From: Kutzneria sp044547355
GTDB taxonomy: Bacteria > Actinomycetota > Actinomycetes > Mycobacteriales > Pseudonocardiaceae
Assembly (NCBI RefSeq): GCF_044547355.1
Contig: NZ_JBIUAG010000025.1
Location: 1 to 64,000 of the forward strand
Length of the DNA: 64,000 nucleotides
Reading direction: 5' to 3'
Part shown: in pieces, positions 16,979 through 25,719 of the stretch
Layout: each line of letters opens with the position of its first letter
How positions within the stretch are numbered: position 1 is the first letter of the stretch
Position numbers and translations under genes: made by a program
The notes under the pieces: model-generated
What the model saw: the letters and a program-made list of their open reading frames with translations, nothing else
What the model was told of the DNA's origin: nothing
Databases searched by the model: none

Positions 16979-17905
16979 TCAGACGGTGGCCAGGAGGCGG
17001 GGGGTGTCGGCGTGGAAGCCGGTGGGGGCGACGCGGCCGGCGCAGCGGCTGGAGCCGGCACGGTCGGCGGCCTCCTTGCCGATGGTCACCTCGTACACCC
17101 CGAACGGGCAGCGAACGGTCACCGTTCGGGTGTCATCGGCGTTGAGCCGCTCACCGGTGGCGACGGCGTCGTCGAGGCCGCGCAGGCCGGCGTGCCGGCG
17201 GACGACGATCTCGGCGTACTGGGTCCACTGGGTCGGCGATGCGGTGCGGCCGCGCAGCTGCTCCAGCTGCACCTGCCCCTTCAACGCGTCCTTGGCCACC
17301 AGCACGGCCTCGGCCGGGGTGAGCTGCCCGTGCAGGAAGCCGTCGGGCACGACGAGCAGGTTGCCGGCCCAGCGGTCGCCACCCACATGGCTGACCTCCC
17401 ACGACAGGCCGGGGTGGTTCTCGGCCAGCGCGGCGGCGACGGGGCGGCCGAGCACGGCGCAGCACATGTCCTTGGCCCCATGGGTGCAGGCCAGGAACAG
17501 CGGGGTGGAGACCGGCTCGCCATGGCCGGGGCGACCGTCGACGACGGCCTCCAGGTCGATGGCGGCCAGCTCCGAGAGGTCGTTGATCACGAGACGTTCC
17601 AGCCAGCGGGCCCCGGGCACACCGCTGGCGACGAAGACCGTCCGTGTCGCCTGCTGGTCGCGCTGGTGCCGGCCGGGGGTGCGGATGAGCAGCGGGCGCA
17701 GGCCACGGGCCCGCAGCTGCTCCATCCGCCCCGCCGGAAAGGCCTTGCCCAACACGGTCTCCAACGCGTCGGCCGGCCACGGCCCGGGCTGCTCGATGAG
17801 CAGCCACGAGGTCATCAGGGCCGCGGTCCCGGCCGGGTTGCCACCGAGCAGCCTGGTCACGAAGGCACAGCCTCGTGCGGCATCCTCGGAAGTTACCTTA
17901 GGCAT
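16979..17905 (-). CDS. Sucrase/ferredoxin-like Fe-S protein
   Basis: The 308-residue protein belongs to the sucrase/ferredoxin-like family (thioredoxin-like [2Fe-2S] fold). The diagnostic motif CTHGAKDMCCAVLGRPVAAAL lies at about residues 140-160 and HVGGDRWAGNLLVVPDG at about 175-191; Cys and His here are the likely cluster ligands. It is 16 bases downstream of the cupin gene and ends an apparent peptide-cupin-ferredoxin operon, which suggests a redox partner for the cupin. An iron-box-like sequence overlaps its ATG. Confidence 0.8.
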   Translation of the reverse strand: MPKVTSEDAARGCAFVTRLLGGNPAGTAALMTSWLLIEQPGPWPADALETVLGKAFPAGRMEQLRARGLRPLLIRTPGRHQRDQQATRTVFVASGVPGARWLERLVINDLSELAAIDLEAVVDGRPGHGEPVSTPLFLACTHGAKDMCCAVLGRPVAAALAENHPGLSWEVSHVGGDRWAGNLLVVPDGFLHGQLTPAEAVLVAKDALKGQVQLEQLRGRTASPTQWTQYAEIVVRRHAGLRGLDDAVATGERLNADDTRTVTVRCPFGVYEVTIGKEAADRAGSSRCAGRVAPTGFHADTPRLLATV

Positions 17906-17911
17906 ACCTAA
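17893..17911. promoter_or_regulatory. Possible iron box (DtxR/IdeR-type)
   Basis: TTACCTTAGGCATACCTAA matches about 14 of 19 positions of the IdeR/DtxR iron box. It overlaps the ATG of the ferredoxin-like gene and lies in the short gap behind the cupin gene. Position inside an apparent operon is unusual; chance similarity is possible. Confidence 0.35.
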
Positions 17912-17921
17912 CTCTACACCG

Positions 17922-19112
17922 TTAGAGCGGAGACAGCACCCCGTGGGTGACCAACTCGCCCAGGAGTGCCCGAACCGTCCCCCGATCGAGGGTCGGCGCG
18001 CCGACCTCGACCAAAGTCTTGACGGACAACGGCTGCGCCGGCAGCAGCGCCTCCAGGATCGGAGCGGCGGCGGCCGCGAAGACCAGGCGTTTCCCGGCCG
18101 CCGACAGCGCGACCGTGGCCTCCGTCCGCTCCAGCACGGCCCGCGGCGCGACCAGCAGCACCTCCGCCTCGTCGCCCTCGGGCAGCAGGCCCGGGGTCGC
18201 CGTGAACGGCAGGCCGAGCCGGCTGTGCACGGGGGCCTGGGCGTCGCGGTCGGTCAGGAACCGGTCCACCACGTCGTCGGTCAGCCGCGCGACCAGCTTC
18301 TCCCGCAGCTGACGAGCCCGGTCGAGACGGTCCTCGGCCGACCCGAAACGCGGCAGGTCGGAGCGGAACAGCTCGTCCACCCGCAGCTGGTCGGCCAGCC
18401 AGGCCACCAGGTCCACGCCGGTCGCCCGGTTGAAGCCGATGGTCAGGTGCAGCGACTGCTCCCCGATAGCCGACACGTCGTGCCAGTGCCCGCGCGGCAG
18501 GTACAGCACGTCGCCGTCTTCCATCATGAAGTCGTCGATCGGCTCGCCCTCGGGGCGGGTCGGCAACTCGGTGTCCCGCTGCAACGGGAACGGGCGGCTC
18601 ACGCCGTGCATGCGCCAGCGCTTGCGGCCGGCGATCTGGATGATGAACGCGTCGTGGTCGTCCCAGTGCACGTCGAAGCCGTGCGTGGCGCCCCAGCCGG
18701 CGTACAGGTTGACCTGGATCTTCTCCCGCAGGTCGTGCTCGAGGCCGGCGGCCAGCTCCCCCACCGGATCGAACATCTCCTGCACGGAGTCCACGACCAG
18801 GGTGGCGCCGGCCCGCAGCCGCTCCGACAGCGGCGCGTTGAGCAGCCTGGGCACCTGCCCGTTGCGGCGGGTGTCGACCATCTCGGTGTACGTGTGCACG
18901 GGCACCACGTCGCCGTCCTGGGCCAGCCGCAGCCGCGGGAAGTCCAGCCGGTGCTGACGCAGCGCCCGGTTCAGGTCGGCCCAGGGCAGCAGCTGGGCGA
19001 ACCGGCCGGCCTGGCCGGCGAACCGCCGGTGGGTCCGGCCCTGCACCGCGGCAAAGAACTGGCTGACCTCGATCGGTGCGACGAGGTCAGCCAGGGTGGG
19101 AATGCCGGTCAC
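17922..19112 (-). CDS. JmjC-like cupin oxygenase (cupin_4 type)
   Basis: The 396-residue protein resembles ribosomal-oxygenase-type Fe(II)/2-oxoglutarate hydroxylases. Metal ligands are visible: His149 and Asp151 (DVHWDDHDAF) and the distal His at 209/211 (LPRGHWHDV), with the cofactor strand FIIQIAGRKRWRMHG between. A C-terminal winged-helix-like region follows (LVEVGAPTLDRGTVRALLGEL). Such enzymes hydroxylate amino-acid side chains in proteins or peptides. The GTG start directly abuts the stop of a 32-codon gene, so the peptide is a candidate substrate. Confidence 0.8.
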   Translation of the reverse strand: MTGIPTLADLVAPIEVSQFFAAVQGRTHRRFAGQAGRFAQLLPWADLNRALRQHRLDFPRLRLAQDGDVVPVHTYTEMVDTRRNGQVPRLLNAPLSERLRAGATLVVDSVQEMFDPVGELAAGLEHDLREKIQVNLYAGWGATHGFDVHWDDHDAFIIQIAGRKRWRMHGVSRPFPLQRDTELPTRPEGEPIDDFMMEDGDVLYLPRGHWHDVSAIGEQSLHLTIGFNRATGVDLVAWLADQLRVDELFRSDLPRFGSAEDRLDRARQLREKLVARLTDDVVDRFLTDRDAQAPVHSRLGLPFTATPGLLPEGDEAEVLLVAPRAVLERTEATVALSAAGKRLVFAAAAAPILEALLPAQPLSVKTLVEVGAPTLDRGTVRALLGELVTHGVLSPL

Positions 19113-19211
19113 TCAGTCGTTGCCGTCGTTGTCGGCAACCGCGCCGTTGGCCTTGCCGCGGTCGACCGCGGACTCGAGGGCTTCGACGCTGATCAGCAGG
19201 CCGCTCTCCAT
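19113..19211 (-). CDS. 32-residue peptide upstream of cupin oxygenase
   Basis: A short gene encodes a peptide beginning MESGLLISVEALESAVDRG and ending in an Asn/Asp-rich tail (ADNDGND). GGGAGG sits five to six bases before the ATG, and the stop is immediately followed by the cupin GTG start, so translation is coupled. There is no signal peptide or transmembrane segment. The position and spacing suggest a ribosomal peptide precursor for the cupin, or less likely a leader peptide. No homology was recognised. Confidence 0.6.
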   Translation of the reverse strand: MESGLLISVEALESAVDRGKANGAVADNDGND

Positions 19212-19245
19212 AGGAACCTCCCAGTTAGGGGACCCTGACGCGCCC

Positions 19246-19274
19246 AACTTACGGGCTGGCGGCGGCACGGTCAT
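19246..19274 (-). promoter_or_regulatory. Candidate promoter of the peptide-cupin operon
   Basis: On the minus strand ATGACC (19269-19274) and TAAGTT (19246-19251) are 17 bases apart. This agrees with a housekeeping-type promoter starting transcription about 30 bases before the peptide ATG. Confidence 0.4.
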
Positions 19275-19310
19275 CGGTCAAAGGGGTGGCGAGCCGATCA
19301 CTGCCCGCAA

Positions 19311-19787
19311 TCAGTGGCCCACGTCGATTACCAGGCGATTCGGCGCCGTGAGAGTGAAAACGTGCACGGTGGCCGTGTGTTTGAGGCCGAGGCCGACGCT
19401 GAGCACGTGCTCGAAGTCGCCGATGATCGCCACCGCCTGGACGTTGGTCAGCTGCGGGGTGGTGATGGTGCGCGGGCCGGTGTAGGTGGGGTTGCCGTTG
19501 TCGTCGTAGCTGGTGGCGCCCTGCATCACCAGCCGGACGAACGTGGCGCCGGGGATGGTCACCGGCCGGCCGCTCGGGTCGTAGTAGAGCTGGCTGGTGA
19601 AGTCGTAGCTGTAGGTCGGCAGGCTGGTCAAGTCGAGCACGACGCGGTCGTAGGTGTCGTGCGCGCCGACCCGGATGTTGGTCAAGCGTGCGGCGGTGTC
19701 GCTGGGGGCGGCGCTGGCCGACGGGGCGACGGCGACGAGCGCGAGCAGGGCGAGCAGCAAGGCCGCCAGCGACTTGGTTCTGATCAT
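19311..19787 (-). CDS. Secreted AMIN-like domain protein
   Basis: The 158-residue product has a clear signal peptide (residues 1-26, LLALLALVAVAPSASA). The mature part is one small beta-rich domain (IRVGAHDTYDRVVLDLTSLPTY ... FTLTAPNRLVIDV) like the AMIN-like domains of secreted actinobacterial proteins. No enzyme motif is present. It is monocistronic, with AGGCC close to the ATG. A cell-wall association is inferred from the family only. Confidence 0.6.
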   Translation of the reverse strand: MIRTKSLAALLLALLALVAVAPSASAAPSDTAARLTNIRVGAHDTYDRVVLDLTSLPTYSYDFTSQLYYDPSGRPVTIPGATFVRLVMQGATSYDDNGNPTYTGPRTITTPQLTNVQAVAIIGDFEHVLSVGLGLKHTATVHVFTLTAPNRLVIDVGH

Positions 19788-19844
19788 GGCCTCTCCCGGA
19801 CAAGAAGGGCTAATCCGACACCCACAAGACGTCCCGCTCCCGCC

Positions 19845-20690
19845 TCAGTTGCCCGGCTCGGCCAGGAAGTTTCGGGCGAGTTTCAGGGCGTGGTCCAGGG
19901 CCTGCGCGGCCGGCAAGTCGACGTCCGGCGAGACCCCGACGGCCTCCCAGTTGGTGCCGGACCTGGGGTTGATCGACCGGGCCTCGGGAATCGTGAGGTA
20001 GAGGTTGTCGGCCAGCTCGTGCCAGTCGGTGGGATGCGCGCCACCCCGGGTGGTCTCGCCCACGACGGTGGCCCGGCCGGTCTGCTGGAGGTCGTAGGCC
20101 AGCTCCTCGCCGCCGGAGAAGGTGATGGCGCTGGTGAGCACCCAGATCGGCTTGCGGCCGCCGAACTTCCGGCCCGGCACGTAGGGCGGGGTCCAGAACT
20201 GGGCGGTGGTCCCGTCGGCCCGCTGGTAGATGTCGTTGACGTGCGTGGAGTCGTCGAACAGGTAGCCGCAGATCAGCGACACCATCGCCGGATCGCCGCC
20301 GCGGCACCGGCGCAGGTCGATGATCAGCGCGTCGGTGTCGGCCACCAGCGTCATCGCCGCGGCGGCGAGGTCGCCGTGGGTGGCGGGATCGCGCAGCCGG
20401 GTGTTCTCGACGTAGCCGATGTTGCCGTCCAGGACCTCCACCTTGTCGAAGCCGTGCCTCGGGTCCAGGGCCGGCGGCGGCCGGTGCTCGTGCAGGAGCC
20501 GGAAGTGCTTGTCCCCGTTGACCGACTGGAGGTCGGCGGTGACCGCCGCGGCGAACGCGTCGATATCGGTCAGGTGGTCGTAGTCGTTGGCGCGCAACAC
20601 CTCCACGACCTTCTCGGCCACGTCGGGGAAGACGTAGTTCTCGGTGATCAGGTCGATGGCGGCGTCGATCAGCTCGCGTCGGGAGGCCAT
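19845..20690 (-). CDS. S41-family peptidase-like protein
   Basis: The 281-residue protein matches the tail-specific protease/IRBP family without a PDZ domain. An N-terminal helical domain (ELIDAAIDLITENYVFPD) leads to the core: NIGYVENTRL, LIIDLRRCRGGDPAMV and the nucleophile region SAITFSGGEELAYDLQ, with GETTRGGAHP after it. The Ser in TFSGGEE is the expected catalytic residue. No signal peptide, so it probably acts in the cytoplasm. Substrate unknown. Confidence 0.8.
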   Translation of the reverse strand: MASRRELIDAAIDLITENYVFPDVAEKVVEVLRANDYDHLTDIDAFAAAVTADLQSVNGDKHFRLLHEHRPPPALDPRHGFDKVEVLDGNIGYVENTRLRDPATHGDLAAAAMTLVADTDALIIDLRRCRGGDPAMVSLICGYLFDDSTHVNDIYQRADGTTAQFWTPPYVPGRKFGGRKPIWVLTSAITFSGGEELAYDLQQTGRATVVGETTRGGAHPTDWHELADNLYLTIPEARSINPRSGTNWEAVGVSPDVDLPAAQALDHALKLARNFLAEPGN

Positions 20691-20733
20691 CCCGCCACGC
20701 TAGCCACGCGGCGGGACGGCTTCCTCCCATTTA

Positions 20734-22317
20734 CTACAGATCGCCGAGGTCGCCGCCGAGGTCGAGGCCGATGCCGGCGTGCAGGCCGGCCCGGCGCTCG
20801 ATGACGAAGCGGTCGATCTCCTGGCCGTGGTTGGTCACGCAGCGCACCGTGATCGTCGACTTGCCGCCGAAGAACGCGGGCTGCACGTCCAGCGCGATGA
20901 AGGCGTAGCCGGTGTAGCGGACCCGGGACCAGGCGACGGTCTCGGTGACCTTGGCGCCGCCCTTGGCCCAGTAGTACGAAGGCACCTCGCGCAGCGGGAT
21001 CTCGTGGCCGGCGTAGCTGTCGGGCGCCGGGAACGCGTACAGGCTGCGGCCGGCAGACCCGCAGGTGGCGTAGACGGTGCCGTCGCGGTCGGGCCGCACG
21101 ATGCCGCCGATGGGCACCTCGGTCTTGACCTGGCCGGCGCGCATGGCGTCGCTGCGCTCGTAGACGTGGTTGTGGCCGTTGATGACCAGGTCCACCTCGT
21201 ACCGGTCGAACAGCGGCGTCCACTGGTCGCGCACGCCGCCCTCGGAGGCGTGGTTCTTGGTCGTGGAGTAGGCGCAGTGGTGGAAGAACACCACGATGAA
21301 GTCCACGTCCGGCTGCGAACGCAGGTAGGCCAGGCGGCGCTTGAGCCACGCGGTCTGGCTGCCCTGGCTGTAGCCCAGGTTGTGCGGGATCTCGTTGGAC
21401 ACGTCGTTGGCGTCCAGGGAGATCACGCCGACGTTGCCGTAGATGAAGGAGTACACCGTCGGGCAGGACGCCGGGCCGTTGCCGGGGAAGTCCCAGCGCG
21501 CGGTCTGGCCGCCGTAGCCGTTGTCGGTGTAGAGCGCCTCCATGTCGTGGTTGCCGGTGGCGACCATCCACGGCACCTTGGACGCGACCGGCTCGATCTG
21601 GGTCAGGTAGGCGTCCCAGACCTTCGGGTCGAAGGTGTCGTGGTCGGCGTCCGGCTTGCCGCCGATCGGCTTGCCGGCGCCGTTCGGGTCGGCGTAGGCG
21701 ATGTCGCCGGCCAGCAGGTGGAACACCGGGTTCTGCTGCGCCACGACGCCGTTCTCGGCCAGCGCGTCGGTGCTGACGCCCTGGTCGCCGAAGGCGGTGA
21801 AGGTGAACGGGCGGGTCGGCAGCCAGCGGGCCGGGGCGGTGCGGAAGGTGCTGACGGCGGTGCCGTCGAAGCCCTCGTGGCCGACCGAGTAGTAGTAGGT
21901 CCGGCCCGGGTGCAGGCCGCACAGGTCGGCGTGCAGGTAGTACTGGTCGTACGGCGCGATCACGCCGGGGACCTCGGAGTGCAGGGCCCGGACCTCGGCC
22001 GGGATGCGCTGGGACAGGTGCTTGGGGTCGGCGCCCACGCGCACGAACGGCTTGCGCACCGGGGTCGGCACCTGCCAGCCGACCCGCATCTCGGTGCGCG
22101 GGTTGCGGCCGAAGGCCAGGTGGCGGGCGGTCGGGGTGACCTGACTGCCCTCGGCGTAGGCGATGCCGGGCAGGAAGGCCGGGCCGGCGGCGACCGCCGC
22201 GCCGACCAGCAGGCCGCCCCGCAGCACACTGCGGCGAGACCTCAGGTAGTCGTGCTGTTCGGCCATGGACAGCCGGTTGGCCAACGCCTCCGGCACACCG
22301 GTTCTCGGGATCTCCAT
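20734..22317 (-). CDS. Secreted purple acid phosphatase-type metallophosphoesterase
   Basis: The product (about 527 residues from the ATG at 22317) has a Tat signal (SRRSVLRGGLLVGAAVA), an N-terminal fibronectin-like domain (QVTPTARHLAFGRNPRTEM) and a metallophosphatase domain: FGDQG, GDIAYAD, GNHDME, FFHHC and GHNHVYER, which give the usual dinuclear metal ligands including the Tyr of GDIAY. It releases phosphate from esters outside the cell. A longer frame exists upstream; the chosen start keeps a normal Tat N-region. Confidence 0.88.
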   Translation of the reverse strand: MEIPRTGVPEALANRLSMAEQHDYLRSRRSVLRGGLLVGAAVAAGPAFLPGIAYAEGSQVTPTARHLAFGRNPRTEMRVGWQVPTPVRKPFVRVGADPKHLSQRIPAEVRALHSEVPGVIAPYDQYYLHADLCGLHPGRTYYYSVGHEGFDGTAVSTFRTAPARWLPTRPFTFTAFGDQGVSTDALAENGVVAQQNPVFHLLAGDIAYADPNGAGKPIGGKPDADHDTFDPKVWDAYLTQIEPVASKVPWMVATGNHDMEALYTDNGYGGQTARWDFPGNGPASCPTVYSFIYGNVGVISLDANDVSNEIPHNLGYSQGSQTAWLKRRLAYLRSQPDVDFIVVFFHHCAYSTTKNHASEGGVRDQWTPLFDRYEVDLVINGHNHVYERSDAMRAGQVKTEVPIGGIVRPDRDGTVYATCGSAGRSLYAFPAPDSYAGHEIPLREVPSYYWAKGGAKVTETVAWSRVRYTGYAFIALDVQPAFFGGKSTITVRCVTNHGQEIDRFVIERRAGLHAGIGLDLGGDLGDL

Positions 22318-22427
22318 GGGCGCACATGCTTGGTAACGCACATGTACGGCCGGCGTACGCAAAGTGAACAAACGGGAGAAATTCGGACAGGTTTCCCCTT
22401 TAGGTCAACGGGCTATCCTTCCGCCTG

Positions 22428-23174
22428 ATGATCAGGGACTTCTTCGCGGGCGTCGGCCTGCTGCTGCGGGGCTTCGGCATCGTCTTGCGGACGCCCCGCC
22501 TTCTGCTGCTCGGCGCGCTGCCGGCCGTGCTGACCGGCGGCCTGCTGCTCGCGCTGGTGATCGTGCTGGCGATCTTCGCGCCGGACCTGATCACGTGGGC
22601 CACCCCGTTCCTGGACGGCTGGGACCCCACCTACCGCGCGCTGGTGCGCGACCTGATCGGCGTGGCCCTGGTGGTGGCGGTGATCTTCTTCGGGCTGCTG
22701 CTGTTCGCCGCGGTCACGCTGGCCGTCGGCGCGCCGTTCTACGAGGCGATCGCCAACCGGGTGGAGAACCAGCTGGGCGGCGTGTCGACCGAGCACGACA
22801 CCCCGTGGTGGACCGACACCCTGGACAACGCCAAGGTGGTCGGGGCGTCGGCGCTGCTGTCGGTCCCGATGTTCCTCATCGACCTGGTGCCGGGCATCGG
22901 CGAGGTCGCCGGGCCGATCATCGGCGTGTGCGTGAGCGCGTGGCTGTTCGGACTGGAGCTCAGCGTCGTGCCCTTCTCGCGGCGGGGCCTGCCGCTGGCC
23001 GCGCGCCGGCACGTGCTGGGGCAGCGGCGGGCGATGGCGTTCGGCTTCGCGCTGCCGGCCTACCTGCTGTGCCTGGTGCCGCTGTTGGCGCTGGTCGTGA
23101 TGCCGGCCGCCACCGCGGGCGGCACCCTGCTGGCCCACCGGCTGCTGGAGGAACAGGCACAGGCTCGTTCCTGA
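22428..23174 (+). CDS. EI24/CysZ-family membrane protein
   Basis: The 248-residue membrane protein has about six hydrophobic segments. The N-terminal FFAGVGLLLRGFGIVLRTPRLLLLG and GAPFYEAIANRVE are typical of EI24-domain proteins related to the sulphate transporter CysZ in actinobacteria. It is divergent from the phosphatase gene and monocistronic. Sulphate transport is possible but unproven. Confidence 0.8.
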   Translation: MIRDFFAGVGLLLRGFGIVLRTPRLLLLGALPAVLTGGLLLALVIVLAIFAPDLITWATPFLDGWDPTYRALVRDLIGVALVVAVIFFGLLLFAAVTLAVGAPFYEAIANRVENQLGGVSTEHDTPWWTDTLDNAKVVGASALLSVPMFLIDLVPGIGEVAGPIIGVCVSAWLFGLELSVVPFSRRGLPLAARRHVLGQRRAMAFGFALPAYLLCLVPLLALVVMPAATAGGTLLAHRLLEEQAQARS

Positions 23175-23245
23175 TTCGGCCGTTCGGCGTCGGAAAGGCT
23201 TTTCCAGGCCTAGGATGATCTTTCCTTCCGGGGAAGGGGCCTGCG

Positions 23246-24232
23246 ATGCGGTGGCGTGCCTTGATCACGCTGGCTCTGCTGCTCGGCCTCGCCCCGCCGG
23301 CCGCCGCCGCGACCGAGGACTGCCGGGACGTGTCGCTGCCGGTGCGGCTCGACGTCCTGTTACCGGCCCAGGTCCACGGCCGGCTGTGCCAACCGCCCGG
23401 CGGCTCCTCTCGGGTGCAGTTGCTCGTGCACGGCGCCACCTACGACTCGCGGTACTGGGACGAGCCGATCGGCGACTACTCGTACGTGCGGCGCGCGGTC
23501 GCGCACGGCTGGGCGACGTTGGCCATCGACCGCGTCGGCTACGGGCAGAGCACACCTGAACCCAGCGTCCTGCTCACTGCCACCACCCAGGCCCTCACCC
23601 TGCACCAGGTCATCGGCCAGTTACGCACCTCCGGTTTCGGGAAGGTGCTGCTGGTCGGGCATTCCGTCGGCAGCGCCGTCGCGCTCATCGAGACGTCCCT
23701 CTACAACGACGCCGACGCCCTCGCGCTGACCGGCATGACCCACCGCGTGTCGCCCGAGGAACTGACCGCCGCCTTGGCGTTCATGGTCCGACCGGTCACT
23801 CTGGACCCGAGCTCGCTGGCCACCGAATACGACCCCGGCTACCTCACCACCGTGCCCGGCCAGCGGGCCGCCCTGTTCTACGGGCCCGACCCCGATCCGG
23901 CGATGGTCGCCTACGACGAGGCCACCAAGGGCGTCGTCTCCTCCACCGAGATGGCCGACGCCATCGCCCTCGGCTTCACCCTGCCCATGTCCCTGGGCAT
24001 CCGCCTGCCCGTGTACCTCGTCGTCGGCGGCCACGACGCCCTCTTCTGCGGCCATCTCCTCGCCGCCGACTGCTCGTCCGCATCGGCCCTGGCCGCCGAG
24101 GAGGCCCCCTACTTCGCCAACGCCTTGAGCTTCACCGCCGCCACCCTCCCCGACGCCGGCCACGACCTCAACCTCACCCCCGACGCCCCCCTCTACGAAA
24201 CCGCCCTAACCACCTGGGCCGACACCCCCTGA
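23246..24232 (+). CDS. Secreted alpha/beta hydrolase
   Basis: The 328-residue protein has a signal peptide (residues 1-22, ending AAAA) and an alpha/beta-hydrolase core: strand LLVHGATYDSRYW, nucleophile elbow GHSVG, acid Asp in VVGGHDALF and catalytic His in LPDAGHDLNL. Four mature cysteines could make disulphides. GGAAGGGG precedes the ATG. It is likely an extracellular esterase or lipase-like enzyme; the substrate is not clear. Confidence 0.85.
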   Translation: MRWRALITLALLLGLAPPAAAATEDCRDVSLPVRLDVLLPAQVHGRLCQPPGGSSRVQLLVHGATYDSRYWDEPIGDYSYVRRAVAHGWATLAIDRVGYGQSTPEPSVLLTATTQALTLHQVIGQLRTSGFGKVLLVGHSVGSAVALIETSLYNDADALALTGMTHRVSPEELTAALAFMVRPVTLDPSSLATEYDPGYLTTVPGQRAALFYGPDPDPAMVAYDEATKGVVSSTEMADAIALGFTLPMSLGIRLPVYLVVGGHDALFCGHLLAADCSSASALAAEEAPYFANALSFTAATLPDAGHDLNLTPDAPLYETALTTWADTP

Positions 24233-24242
24233 ACCCCTCACT

Positions 24243-24309
24243 GTCCCGCTTGGCGTCACACCGAACTGCTGAAACGGATTCATCAGTTCGGTGTGACTGT
24301 GGGCGGGAC
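24243..24309. terminator. Bidirectional hairpin terminator
   Basis: Between convergent genes an inner 14-base inverted repeat (GTCACACCGAACTG at 24255 and its complement at 24284-24297) is nested in an outer pair GTCCCGC/GCGGGAC. It can stop transcription from both the hydrolase gene and rarA. Confidence 0.75.
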
Positions 24310-24318
24310 TCGCCGGGG

Positions 24319-25674
24319 TCACTCTTGCCCGCGGATCACTTTGCGCAGGCGGGTGACGCGCTCGGAGAGGGCGCGTTCGTTGCCGCGGTTGGTGGGGGCG
24401 TAGTAGTCGCGGCCGATGAGGTCGTCCGGCGGGTACTGCTGGGTCAGCACGCCCTCGGGCACGTCATGCGGATACCGGTACCCCTGGGCGTTGCCGAGCT
24501 TCTTGGCCCCGGCGTAGTGGCCGTCGCGCAGGTGCGGCGGGACGGTGCCGATCGCGCCCTTGCGCACGTCGGCCAGGGCGGAGTCGATGGCCACGATGGT
24601 GGCGTTGGACTTGGGCGCGGTGGCCAGGTGGATGGCCGCCTGGGCCAGATTGATGCGGGCCTCGGGCATGCCGATCAGCTGCACGGCCTGGGCGGCGGCC
24701 ACGCACACCTGGATCGCCGTCGGGTCGGCCATGCCGACGTCCTCGCTGGCGTGCACCACCAGCCGCCGGGCGATGAACCGCGGGTCCTCCCCCGCCTCGA
24801 TCATGCGGGCCAGGTAGTGCAGGGTGGCGTCCACGTCGGAGCCGCGGATGGACTTGATGAACGCGCTGATCACGTCGTAGTGCTGGTCGCCGTCGCGGTC
24901 GTAGCGCACGGCGGCCTTGTCGACGGTGGCCTCCAGGGTGGCCAGGTCGATCACGTCCGCGCCGGTGGACTGGGCCGACTCGGCCGCCGCCTCCAGCGCG
25001 GTCAGCGCCCGCCGGGCGTCGCCGCCGGCCAGCCGGACCAGGTGGTCCTCGGCCTCCGGCGACAGCGACGGCGAGCCGCCCAGCCCGCGCTCGTCGGTCA
25101 CGGCCCGCCGCACGACCTCCCGCACGTCCTCGTCGGTGAGGGATTTCAGTTGCAGCACAAGGGATCGCGACAGCAGTGGGGAGACGACGGAGAAGTACGG
25201 GTTCTCGGTGGTGGCCGCCACCAGCAGCACGATCCGGTCCTCGACCGCGCCCAGCAGGGCGTCCTGCTGGGTCTTGGAGAAGCGGTGCACCTCGTCGATG
25301 AACAGCACGGTCGCCTCGCCGCTGCGGCCCAGCCGCCGACGGGCGTCGTTGATCACCTCACGGACTTCCTTCACGCCGGCCGACAGCGCCGACAGCGCCA
25401 CGAACCGGCGGCCGGTGGCCTGCGAGACCAGCGTGGCCAGGGTCGTCTTGCCGGTGCCGGGCGGGCCGTACAGCATCACCGAGGCCGGGGCCGCGCCCTC
25501 CACCAGGCGGCGCAGCGGGGCGCCCGGGCCGAGCAGGTGGTCCTGGCCGACGACCTCGTCCAGCGACCGGGGACGCATCCGCACCGCCAGCGGCGCGTTG
25601 GCCGCCAGCTGCGCCTTGCTCCGCTCCTCGACGTCGGCGCCGAACAGCCCGCCGTCGTACAACCCGTCGCTCAT
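24319..25674 (-). CDS. rarA: Replication-associated recombination AAA+ ATPase RarA
   Basis: RarA (MgsA) acts at stalled replication forks. The 451 residues contain the Walker A YGPPGTGKTT (about residue 68), Walker B LFIDEVHRF, sensor region AATTENPYFSVVSPLLSRS and the C-terminal helical tetramerisation region (GSDVDATLHYLARMIEAGEDP). The N-terminal PLAVRMRPRSLDEVVGQDHLLG is characteristic. It lies upstream of aspS in many actinobacteria, as here at a larger distance. Confidence 0.95.
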   Translation of the reverse strand: MSDGLYDGGLFGADVEERSKAQLAANAPLAVRMRPRSLDEVVGQDHLLGPGAPLRRLVEGAAPASVMLYGPPGTGKTTLATLVSQATGRRFVALSALSAGVKEVREVINDARRRLGRSGEATVLFIDEVHRFSKTQQDALLGAVEDRIVLLVAATTENPYFSVVSPLLSRSLVLQLKSLTDEDVREVVRRAVTDERGLGGSPSLSPEAEDHLVRLAGGDARRALTALEAAAESAQSTGADVIDLATLEATVDKAAVRYDRDGDQHYDVISAFIKSIRGSDVDATLHYLARMIEAGEDPRFIARRLVVHASEDVGMADPTAIQVCVAAAQAVQLIGMPEARINLAQAAIHLATAPKSNATIVAIDSALADVRKGAIGTVPPHLRDGHYAGAKKLGNAQGYRYPHDVPEGVLTQQYPPDDLIGRDYYAPTNRGNERALSERVTRLRKVIRGQE

Positions 25675-25719
25675 AAGTTCGACGTTACAACGCCCGTCGG
25701 TGTGGGATACTCGTTACCC

